The notes under the pieces: generated by a model
What the model was told of the DNA's origin: nothing
What the model saw: only the letters and a program-made list of their open reading frames with translations
The model's database searches: none
Shown: piece by piece, positions 22,898 to 28,985 of the stretch
Layout: each line of letters begins with the position of its first letter
How positions within the stretch are numbered: the stretch's first letter is position 1
Program-made: the position numbers and the translations under genes
NCBI GenBank assembly: GCA_029865285.1
Contig: JAOUHE010000003.1
Coordinates: forward strand, 1-28,985
Direction of reading: 5' to 3'
Origin: Chloroflexota bacterium
GTDB taxonomy: Bacteria; Chloroflexota; Limnocylindria; QHBO01
DNA length: 28,985 nucleotides

Positions 22898-23721
22898 TGG
22901 TCGCCACGCGCCTGCCACGGGTCGGCGTCGTGAAGCTCGCGTCCTGCGATGGCTGTCAGCTGACCCTCCTCGATCTCGAGGACGAGCTCCTGGCGATCGG
23001 GCAGCGCTTCGACATCGTGGAGTTCCCCGAGGCCACATCGCGGAGATCGATGGGTCCATATGACGTGCTGCTGGTGGAGGGGTCGGTGAGCACCCCGGAG
23101 CAGGCCGAGCAGATTGTCGATCTGCGGGCGCGGACCAAGCGCCTGGTCACCATCGGCGCCTGTGCCACAGCAGGCGGGATCCAGGCACTGCGCAACTGGT
23201 CGAACGAGCCGGAGTGGCGCGCTTCCGTCTACCCCCGCCCCGAGGAGGTCGAGTCGCTGGCCACCTCCACCCCGATTGCCGAGCACGTCACGGTGGACGC
23301 GGAGCTCCGGGGCTGCCCGATCGATCCGCATCAGCTGCTCGAGCTGCTGACCGCCCTGCGAATCGGTCGTCGGCCCCAACTGCCCGACGAGGCCGTCTGC
23401 GCCGAGTGCAAGCGGCTTGGCCGGATCTGCGTCCTCGTCGCGGGCGGGACCGCCTGTCTCGGCCCCGTGACGCAGGTCGGCTGCGGCGCACTCTGCCCGG
23501 CCTACCTGCGTGGCTGCTACGCCTGCTTTGGCCCGCGCGACGCTGCGAACACGAACAGCCTTGCGGGGTGGCTCGCCCGGGATCGGACTGAAGCCGAGGT
23601 CGACCGGCTATTCGCCGGCTTCACCGGGTATGCACCGGCCTTCCGCGAGGCGAGCCGCCGGGCGGTCGAGGCGATGCAGCCGGCCGCCCGACGCCGGCGG
23701 ACCAAGGGCAAGGCGACCTGA
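22897..23721 (+). CDS. hyhS: NiFe hydrogenase group 3b small (delta) subunit
   Basis: A 274-residue FeS subunit passing electrons from the NiFe site to the beta-gamma subunit. Seen: the proximal-cluster motif SCDGC (Cys17, 20), GACATAGG (Cys89) and RGCPIDP (Cys140). A cysteine-rich segment (Cys168, 171, 178, 187, 196, 200, 207, 210) would ligate the further clusters. There is no Tat signal, so the enzyme is cytoplasmic, as known for group 3. It has a basic, lysine-rich tail. The ATG at 22897 shares one base with the stop of the fused subunit (TGATG), so translation is coupled. Confidence 0.92.
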   Translation: MVATRLPRVGVVKLASCDGCQLTLLDLEDELLAIGQRFDIVEFPEATSRRSMGPYDVLLVEGSVSTPEQAEQIVDLRARTKRLVTIGACATAGGIQALRNWSNEPEWRASVYPRPEEVESLATSTPIAEHVTVDAELRGCPIDPHQLLELLTALRIGRRPQLPDEAVCAECKRLGRICVLVAGGTACLGPVTQVGCGALCPAYLRGCYACFGPRDAANTNSLAGWLARDRTEAEVDRLFAGFTGYAPAFREASRRAVEAMQPAARRRRTKGKAT

Positions 23722-25040
23722 TGCACACCGACACCCCACAGGGCGGTGACCTGCACTTCGAAGTTGGCCAGCTGACCCGCGTCGAGGGCGAGGGGTCGCT
23801 CGACCTGCGGGTGGCCGCAGACGGGACGGTGGCGGCGCAGTTGCGGATCTTTGAGGCGCCGCGTTACTTCGAGCGGCTGGTGGTGGGGCGCACCCCGGAC
23901 GAGGTGATCGATATCGTGGCCCGCATCTGCGGGATCTGCCCGGTCGCCTACCAGATGTCGGCCGTGCATGCCTTCGAGCGTCTCTTCGAGGTCGAGATCG
24001 ATCCGGCAGTCCGGCTGCTGCGTCGGCTCCTCTACTGCGGCGAATGGATCGAGAGCCACGCCCTGCACATCTTCCTGCTGCACGCACCCGACTTCCTTGG
24101 CTATCCGAGCGCCCTGGAGATGGTGCACGACCACCTCGAGCTGCTGAGCCGTGGGCTCAGCATGAAGAAACTGGGCAATCGGATCGTGGCCATCGTCGGC
24201 GCCCGGGCCATTCACCCGCTCAGCGTCCGGGTCGGCGGCTTCTCCCGCGCCCCGCGGACACAGGAGCTCGCTGAGCTCCGAGCCCCGTTGGAGGCCGCGA
24301 TCATTGACGCGGAGGCGACGGTGAAGTGGGCCGCCTCGCTCGACACGCCGCCGTCGGACCGCGAGCCGCGCCTCGTCTCACTTCGGCACCCGACTGAATA
24401 CCCGATGAACGACGGCCGGATCGTGTCGAGCGACGGGATCGACCTGTCGCCCGACGACTGGGGGAGCGCTTTCGAGGAGGTACAGGTGCCCTGGTCGCAC
24501 GCCCTGCAGGCGAGTGCCGTGGACGGCGTGCCCTACCTGCTCGGCCCGACCGCTCGGGTCGCCCTGGCCGCCGACCAGCTGCATCCGCGAGCGGCGGCTG
24601 CGCTCAAGGCGACCCGCATCTCTCCGGAGGCGCTTCGGCGAAACGTCTTCCTCTCGATCGTCGCGCGCGCCGTCGAGCTGCTGCATGCCCTGGCCGAGGC
24701 GGCCGACATCGTTGCGAGCTACGCGCCGCCGGCCCGGCACGCCGCGGCGTGGAAGCCGAAGGCCGGGGTCGCCGCCTGGGCCACCGAGGCGCCGCGCGGG
24801 CTCCTCTTCCATCGGTACGTGCTCGACGCGAAGGGCCTCATTCGCGACGCCCAGATCGTGGCGCCCACGAGCCAGAACCAGGCGGCCATCGAGCACGACC
24901 TGGCGCTCTTCGCGCCGGCGGTGCTCCACCTGCCGCACGACGAGGCGACGCGACGCATGGAGCAGTTGATCCGCAGCTACGACCCCTGCATCTCGTGCGC
25001 AACGCACTTCCTGCAACTGAAGATCGAGCACGCCCGATGA
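23721..25040 (+). CDS. hyhL: NiFe hydrogenase group 3b large (alpha) subunit
   Basis: The 439-residue catalytic subunit holding the NiFe(CN)2CO centre. The N-terminal metal motif is RICGICPVAYQ (Cys70, Cys73), and the C-terminal one is DPCISCATH (Cys423, Cys426). The 10 residues after His429 are the tail expected to be cut off by the maturation protease. The fourth position after the second N-terminal Cys is Tyr instead of the His seen in many hydrogenases; as I recall, this is usual in 3b-type enzymes. Group 3b enzymes reversibly couple H2 to NADP(H), and some reduce sulfur. It is coupled to the small subunit (TGATG) and overlaps the protease gene by ATGA. Confidence 0.94.
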   Translation: MHTDTPQGGDLHFEVGQLTRVEGEGSLDLRVAADGTVAAQLRIFEAPRYFERLVVGRTPDEVIDIVARICGICPVAYQMSAVHAFERLFEVEIDPAVRLLRRLLYCGEWIESHALHIFLLHAPDFLGYPSALEMVHDHLELLSRGLSMKKLGNRIVAIVGARAIHPLSVRVGGFSRAPRTQELAELRAPLEAAIIDAEATVKWAASLDTPPSDREPRLVSLRHPTEYPMNDGRIVSSDGIDLSPDDWGSAFEEVQVPWSHALQASAVDGVPYLLGPTARVALAADQLHPRAAAALKATRISPEALRRNVFLSIVARAVELLHALAEAADIVASYAPPARHAAAWKPKAGVAAWATEAPRGLLFHRYVLDAKGLIRDAQIVAPTSQNQAAIEHDLALFAPAVLHLPHDEATRRMEQLIRSYDPCISCATHFLQLKIEHAR

Positions 25041-25519
25041 GCGCATCGAGGTCACCTTCCGTGCGCGTGCTGGCCTGCGGCGCCATCGATCGGGGCGATG
25101 ACGGAGCTGCGCTGCGTGCCCTGCGGCTCGTCCCGGCGGTGACGCGGAGACGATGGCAGGTCGAGGAGGTCGGACAGCTCTCGGCCGAGCAGTTGATCGG
25201 CGATCCGCCTGACACGCGACGGGTGGTGATCGACTGCGTGGCCGGGCTCACGCCCGGGGACATCACCGAGTTGCCCCTGGCGGAGCTACCCAAGCTTGAG
25301 GCACCCTCGAAATCCACCTCGAGCCACGCGCTGGGTCCGGGCGGCGCAGTGGCGCTGGCTGCGGCGCTCGGCGCGGTGCGGCAGCACGATCGATTCATCG
25401 GGATCGGCGGGAGCTCATTCCGCTCTGGCCGTGGCCTGACACCCGCGGTAGAGGGAGCCCTCGACGAGTTCGCGCGTCGGCTGGTTGCGGTGGCGGAGCG
25501 GAGTGAGCCATGTGCCTGA
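25037..25519 (+). CDS. Hydrogenase maturation endopeptidase (HycI/HyaD family)
   Basis: A 160-residue protease of the family that removes the C-terminal tail of the large subunit after nickel insertion. Seen: the N-terminal strand VRVLACGAIDRGDDGAALRAL, containing the family's G..x..DDG nickel-sensing motif in a slightly altered form (the usual G-N is G-A), and VVIDCVAG, the D-x-V/A-x-G strand. It starts in the ATGA overlap with the large-subunit gene and its end overlaps hypC by 10 bp. Position and motifs leave little doubt, though the sequence is divergent. Confidence 0.83.
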   Translation: MSASRSPSVRVLACGAIDRGDDGAALRALRLVPAVTRRRWQVEEVGQLSAEQLIGDPPDTRRVVIDCVAGLTPGDITELPLAELPKLEAPSKSTSSHALGPGGAVALAAALGAVRQHDRFIGIGGSSFRSGRGLTPAVEGALDEFARRLVAVAERSEPCA

Positions 25520-25731
25520 CCGCCCCGGCTCGCGTGCTCGCGCTGGACGAAGGGAGTGCCACGGTGCTGCTCGGCGGCCGCGAACGCCGCGCCTCGACCC
25601 TCGTCGTGCCCGAGGTGGAGATCGGGGACTGGGTCATCGTCGCCGCCGGGACAATCCTGCAACGGCTTGACGCCGACGAGGCGCGGCGGCTCGCCGTCGC
25701 GGTCGGCAAGGCATACGGAAAGGAGCAATGA
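25510..25731 (+). CDS. hypC: Hydrogenase assembly chaperone HypC
   Basis: A 73-residue HypC/HybG/HupF protein that with HypD carries the Fe(CN)2CO group and delivers it to the large subunit. Seen: the essential N-terminal MCLTAP (Cys2), the beta-barrel with STLVVPEVEIGDWVIVAAG, and the end of the fold in ILQRLDADEAR. The other Hyp proteins (A, B, D, E, F) are not encoded in the window and must lie elsewhere. It overlaps both neighbours (10 bp before, 4 bp after). Confidence 0.93.
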   Translation: MCLTAPARVLALDEGSATVLLGGRERRASTLVVPEVEIGDWVIVAAGTILQRLDADEARRLAVAVGKAYGKEQ

Positions 25732-26651
25732 GCATGCGTGGGCCACGCATCGGTACGTCGGTGGCGACCGGTATCGGCCTGGCGGTCGGGACGGCAGTCA
25801 TCAGCGGGGTCGCGGTCTTCGTCAATGGGTACGCGGTTCGCCAGTTCGGCGACCCTGCCACGTTCACAGTGCTCAAGAATGCGGTCGCCGCGGTTGTCCT
25901 GCTGGGCGTGGCTGTGGCCGTTGGTGGCGTGCCTCGGCGGCTCGGCGGGCGTCGATGGGCCGGTGTCGCCGCACTGGGCCTCGTCGGAGGCAGCGTCCCG
26001 TTCCTGCTCTTCTTCACCGGGCTCGCGGAGGCGAGCGCCCCCGCGGCTGCGGTGATCCACAAGACGCTCTTCATCTGGGTCGCCCTGCTGGCCGCGGTGG
26101 TCCTCCGCGAGCGCCCCGGCGCGTGGCTGCTCGGGGCCCTGGTCGTGCTGCTCGCCGCCCAGTTGCTGGTCCAGCCGCCCGACGGCGTCGCCTGGGGCGG
26201 CGGCGAGACGCTCATCGCCCTCGCGACCGGCCTGTGGGCGGTGGAGACGATCCTCGCCAAGCGGCTGCTCGCGGAGGTGCCGCCGCTCGTCGCGGGCGCG
26301 GGACGGATGGGCTTCGGTCTGCTGGTCCTGATCGGCTTCCTGCTTGCCACCGGGCAGGCGAGCGCGGTGGTGCAACTCGGCGCTGAGCAATGGGCGTGGG
26401 TGCTGGGCACCGGTGTGCTGCTGGCAGGGTACGTGGCGACCTGGTACGGGGCGCTGCGGCGAGCGCCGGCGACCATGGTGGCCGCCGTCCTGACCATCGG
26501 CGCACCGATCACGGCGATACTCCAGTTGCTGAGCTCCGGCGCGCTGCCCGCAGCCGGGCCGCTGGCCGGCAACGCCATGATTCTGCTCGCCGCAGGCGGC
26601 GTGGCTGTGGTCACGCTGCGTTCTCGGTCGGTGCCCGCCGTCGCCGGGTAG
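25728..26651 (+). CDS. EamA/DMT-family membrane transporter within hydrogenase operon
   Basis: A 307-residue protein with about ten membrane helices in two similar halves, the layout of EamA (drug/metabolite transporter) exporters. Halves are about 10-140 and 155-300. Charged loops such as RRLGGRRW and RERPGA are seen between helices. The ATG overlaps the hypC stop in ATGA, so it belongs to the hydrogenase operon. The substrate is unknown; a link to nickel or to a metabolite of the hydrogenase pathway is speculation. Confidence 0.85.
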   Translation: MSMRGPRIGTSVATGIGLAVGTAVISGVAVFVNGYAVRQFGDPATFTVLKNAVAAVVLLGVAVAVGGVPRRLGGRRWAGVAALGLVGGSVPFLLFFTGLAEASAPAAAVIHKTLFIWVALLAAVVLRERPGAWLLGALVVLLAAQLLVQPPDGVAWGGGETLIALATGLWAVETILAKRLLAEVPPLVAGAGRMGFGLLVLIGFLLATGQASAVVQLGAEQWAWVLGTGVLLAGYVATWYGALRRAPATMVAAVLTIGAPITAILQLLSSGALPAAGPLAGNAMILLAAGGVAVVTLRSRSVPAVAG

Positions 26652-26658
26652 CTACCCC

Positions 26659-27453
26659 ATGATTGGACCCACCGTCTCCACGACGCCCACACCGGCTAAT
26701 CCGCCGCGGGTCGCCCCGCCGCCAGGGCCCGTACTCTTCGGTCGCTACGCGTATGGGCCGAATCGGCTTGGCTACTGCGGCCCGGACGAACCACGCGCCC
26801 TGCTCGAGTACGCCGCCGCGGGCGCCGATCACCGCGGTCTGCGCGAGCTCGCCAGGGGCTTCGAGGGTGCCTACCCGTACCTCGAGTTGATCGCGGCCGC
26901 GAACGGGATCGCCGATCCGCTCGATCGGTCGGTGGTGGAGGCCTACTGGCTCGGCAACCGTCTGACCGATGCGGTGCGCACCGGTGCCATGCATCGGTCG
27001 GTCGAGGATCGATTCCGCGAACGGCTGGCACCGCCGTCGTGGCGCTGGCTGGAGGCGGCAGTGGTCGCCGGTGCACGCCCGGTGCACGCGTTCCACGTAC
27101 TCGACGTGCTGCCCCGGGTGGGCCTGCTGCGCGGGGGAGCGGTCGATGAGGTGCTGCGCACGATCGACTCGTGCCGTATCCGGTGGGGCCAGGTCGAGGC
27201 CGTGGTCGGCGACTCGCTGCTCGTCTCGGTGGTGCCGCTCGAACTGAGCGACGGCCGGCTGCGGTTGGCCGAACCGCGCGTCGAGATGGTGTCGCGCTGG
27301 CTCGGCGGCACCGGCTTCGTGGACGGCGTCGAACCCGGCGACATGATCGCCATCCATTGGAACTGGGCCTGCGACCGGCTCAGCGCGCGCCGCCTCCGGC
27401 AACTGGTGGCCTGGACTCGCCTGGCGCTGCGAGTCGCCAACCGGGCGGTCTAG
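26659..27453 (+). CDS. DUF6390-like protein at the end of the hydrogenase operon
   Basis: A 264-residue soluble protein, mostly helical, starting 7 nt after the transporter stop. The sequence LFGRYAYGPNRLGYCGPDEP (28-47), followed by AYPYLELIAAANGIADPLD, matches a family (DUF6390 as I recall it) that is found next to hydrogenase genes in actinobacteria and Chloroflexota; no function is known. The latter half has VLPRVGLLRGGAVDEVLRTID and a beta-rich section. A conserved Cys45, His and Trp (IHWNWACDRL) could bind a ligand. Its stop overlaps the stop of the convergent gene in the tetranucleotide CTAG. Confidence 0.75.
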   Translation: MIGPTVSTTPTPANPPRVAPPPGPVLFGRYAYGPNRLGYCGPDEPRALLEYAAAGADHRGLRELARGFEGAYPYLELIAAANGIADPLDRSVVEAYWLGNRLTDAVRTGAMHRSVEDRFRERLAPPSWRWLEAAVVAGARPVHAFHVLDVLPRVGLLRGGAVDEVLRTIDSCRIRWGQVEAVVGDSLLVSVVPLELSDGRLRLAEPRVEMVSRWLGGTGFVDGVEPGDMIAIHWNWACDRLSARRLRQLVAWTRLALRVANRAV

Positions 27454-27920
27454 CGGCTGGCTGGCACGCCGCGACGAACCCGCGGAGCGGAATCACCGGC
27501 GATCTCGCGGACCCGGGCGATCAGCTGTGCCTCGGTAAGTGCCTTCGCGGGTCGGGCGGTCACCTCCCGCGCGCGGCCGTGCCGCCCATCCTGCTCCACC
27601 ACGAGGTCCGCGAGCCGCTTGTGCACCGGCCCGCGGCCCACGATCTCCACGGGGTCACGCGGGTCGATGCAAGCGGCAACCTGCTGCAGGAACTGTCGCA
27701 GGTGCTCCGACCGATGTCCGTCGGGATCAGGTGCGCCCATCGTGCGCAGGATCGCATCGTGCGTGACGTGCTCACCGCCGCGGCGACGAGGTGGCACCTC
27801 GCTCTCCAGGCGCGTGACGTGCGGCGTGCCGTCCCAGCGCACCAGCAGTGCACGCCTCGAGTCGATCCAGACCACGGTCCGGGACTCGACGGCCGCCGAC
27901 GAGGTGGCCGGGCGGGTCAT
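27450..27920 (-). CDS. Conserved hypothetical protein, possible eRF1-like fold
   Basis: A 156-residue protein, function unknown. It begins with a variable tail and then TVVWIDSRRALLVRWDGTPHVTRLESEVPP, a beta-strand pattern seen in bacterial and archaeal release-factor-like and host-attachment proteins. A helix HLRQFLQQVAACI and EIVGRGPVHKRLADLV follow, which resemble the central part of that fold. The likeness is weak and from memory. It has a strong ribosome-binding site (GGAGGTGA) before the ATG at 27920, so the gene is well supported. It is convergent with the hydrogenase operon and shares the CTAG stop overlap. Confidence 0.7.
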   Translation of the reverse strand: MTRPATSSAAVESRTVVWIDSRRALLVRWDGTPHVTRLESEVPPRRRGGEHVTHDAILRTMGAPDPDGHRSEHLRQFLQQVAACIDPRDPVEIVGRGPVHKRLADLVVEQDGRHGRAREVTARPAKALTEAQLIARVREIAGDSAPRVRRGVPASR

Positions 27921-28060
27921 GCTTCACCTCCTGATCTGCACCGAGACCTGTCACCCCGATGCTGCCCAGCGAGCGCCCAGCCCCGCCAGTGCCCTCGGTC
28001 ATCAGTTCGAGGGCGACTTGTCCGTTTCGAAGCGGCCCGCGACGCCGACCAGGAGTAGGC

Positions 28061-28985
28061 TCATCCCCCCGTCTCGTCCATCCCTTCCACGGGTCGCGCC
28101 GCGGCGCTGAACGCCTCACCGAGCAGGCGAATGGCGGTGTCTACCGCCTCCTCATCGACGATCAGTGGAGGACAGAGCCGGATCGTGGACTCGCCACACT
28201 CGAGGACCAGCAGGCCCAGGCGGAAGGCGGCCTGCTCGACCGCGTTCGCAGCGTCGTGAGAAGCGAACTCGATGCCGATCATCAGCCCCTCGCCCCGCAC
28301 GTCCCGCACGCCCCCGTGGTCGGCGGCCGCGCGTTCGACGCCGGCCCGAAGACGAGCGCCCATGCGTGCGGCGTTCTCCATCAAGCCGCCCTCGATCAGT
28401 TTCATGGTGACTGTCCCGGCGGCCGCGCAGATCGGGTTGCCCGCGAACGTGGACCCATGCGCCCCGACCGGCCACGTCATCACCGATGCGCGGGCCACGA
28501 AGGCGCCGATCGGCATGCCCGAGGCGATCCCCTTGGCGGTGGTGATGATGTCTGGCTCGACACCCGCGTGCTCGATCGCCCACCAGCGCCCGGTGCGGCC
28601 CATGCCCGACTGGATCTCATCGGCGACCAGCATGATGCCGTGCTCGTCGCAGATCTCCCGGAGGCCGCGCAGGAAGGCGGCAGGGGCGGGGAAGTAGCCG
28701 CTTTCGCCCTGGATCGGCTCAATGACGATGGCCGCCACGTCGCTCGGCGCGATGAGGCGACCCAGGATGCTGCGACGCAGCACCTCCAGCTCGGCGCTGC
28801 CGTCACCACCGCTCCCCTCGCGCCAGGCACGGACCCGTGGGAACGGGGCGTGGTAGACCATCGGCAGCAGCGGTCCGAACCCGGCGCGCTGCTTGAGCTT
28901 GCTGTTGGTCAGCGACAGCGAGCCCATCGTCCGTCCGTGGAACGCCCCCTCGAACGCGATGAGGCCGGGCCGGTGGGTGTGATAG
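28061..28985 (-). CDS. Class III aminotransferase (GABA-type), 5' part beyond window
   Basis: Partial gene, about 308 codons from the right edge to the stop; the N-terminal part lies outside. It is a PLP-dependent transaminase of the acetylornithine/GABA group. Seen from the edge: RPGLIAFEGAFHGRTMGS (PLP phosphate region), VIEPIQGESGY, then LVADEIQSGMGRTG (the PLP-ring Asp), TTAKGIASGMPIGAF with the Schiff-base Lys, HGSTFAGNPICAAA, and the late VRGEGLMIGIEF. The best match is a 4-aminobutyrate-type aminotransferase, whose product succinate semialdehyde could feed the dehydrogenase at 5745, although the two are not linked. An ATG at 28927 is internal, not the start. Confidence 0.9.
   Translation of the reverse strand, partial: YHTHRPGLIAFEGAFHGRTMGSLSLTNSKLKQRAGFGPLLPMVYHAPFPRVRAWREGSGGDGSAELEVLRRSILGRLIAPSDVAAIVIEPIQGESGYFPAPAAFLRGLREICDEHGIMLVADEIQSGMGRTGRWWAIEHAGVEPDIITTAKGIASGMPIGAFVARASVMTWPVGAHGSTFAGNPICAAAGTVTMKLIEGGLMENAARMGARLRAGVERAAADHGGVRDVRGEGLMIGIEFASHDAANAVEQAAFRLGLLVLECGESTIRLCPPLIVDEEAVDTAIRLLGEAFSAAARPVEGMDETGG

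Noticed and set aside
23721..25040. Large subunit considered non-functional because the residue after CGIC-P-V-A is Tyr not His
   Set aside because: All four nickel-binding cysteines and the C-terminal processing site are present, and the Tyr form is, as I recall, usual for this group.

Overview
The window is high-GC bacterial DNA with densely packed genes. The content (flavin-dependent thymidylate synthase, an F420-type Ddn-like oxidoreductase, a group 3b-type NiFe hydrogenase, SH3/LysM lipoproteins) and the many start codons sitting 7-9 nt after a TANNNT box suggest a terrestrial or freshwater Chloroflexota (Limnocylindria-like) or a related actinobacterial-type lineage. This placement is inference from gene content; there is no rRNA or ribosomal protein marker in the window.

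Layout. Positions 1-526 hold no convincing complete gene. On the minus strand they carry a well-preserved cyclic-di-GMP-I (GEMM) riboswitch aptamer followed by a strong intrinsic terminator, and would control a gene beyond the left edge. Upstream on the same strand are thyX (527-1465), with a pair of inverted DnaA-box-like sites before its promoter, and a membrane GGDEF protein (1550-3058) whose active site is degenerate (AADAF) while the c-di-GMP inhibitory site RxxD is kept. From 3149 the plus strand holds a small unknown gene coupled to a PIG-L deacetylase, a MIP18/SufT-like protein, a 413-bp gene-free stretch with three copies of an ACCAC-N5-GTGGT palindrome, a PduO-type cobalamin adenosyltransferase and a succinate-semialdehyde-type dehydrogenase. 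An SRPBCC protein, a minus-strand Ddn-like protein and an SH3-type lipoprotein follow. The lipoprotein promoter region is duplicated 1 kb downstream before an orphan lipoprotein signal peptide that stops after 33 codons. DUF309 and fumC are translationally coupled, followed by a small unknown ORF.

A minus-strand ABC-2 drug/lipid exporter operon (ATPase and two permeases, 15026 to 11694) is separated by a hairpin-rich divergent intergenic region from a plus-strand aldehyde dehydrogenase, a LON-substrate-binding-domain protein, a LysM plus polysaccharide-deacetylase lipoprotein and a COG2403-type GTPase.

The right part (20460-27453) is one tightly overlapped plus-strand operon for a cytoplasmic group 3b-like [NiFe] hydrogenase: a stand-alone cyclic-nucleotide-binding-type domain, a fused beta-gamma electron-transfer subunit (FeS domain joined to FAD/NAD(P) reductase domain), small subunit, large subunit, maturation endopeptidase, HypC, an EamA-family membrane transporter and a DUF6390-like protein. 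The other Hyp maturation proteins are not in the window. A minus-strand unknown gene and a truncated class III (GABA-type) aminotransferase close the window.

The most unusual signals are the c-di-GMP riboswitch near a catalytically degenerate but I-site-bearing GGDEF protein, the three-copy palindrome array before the adenosyltransferase gene, the duplicated promoter with a lipoprotein remnant, and the HyhB-HyhG fusion inside a hydrogenase operon that also carries a transporter.
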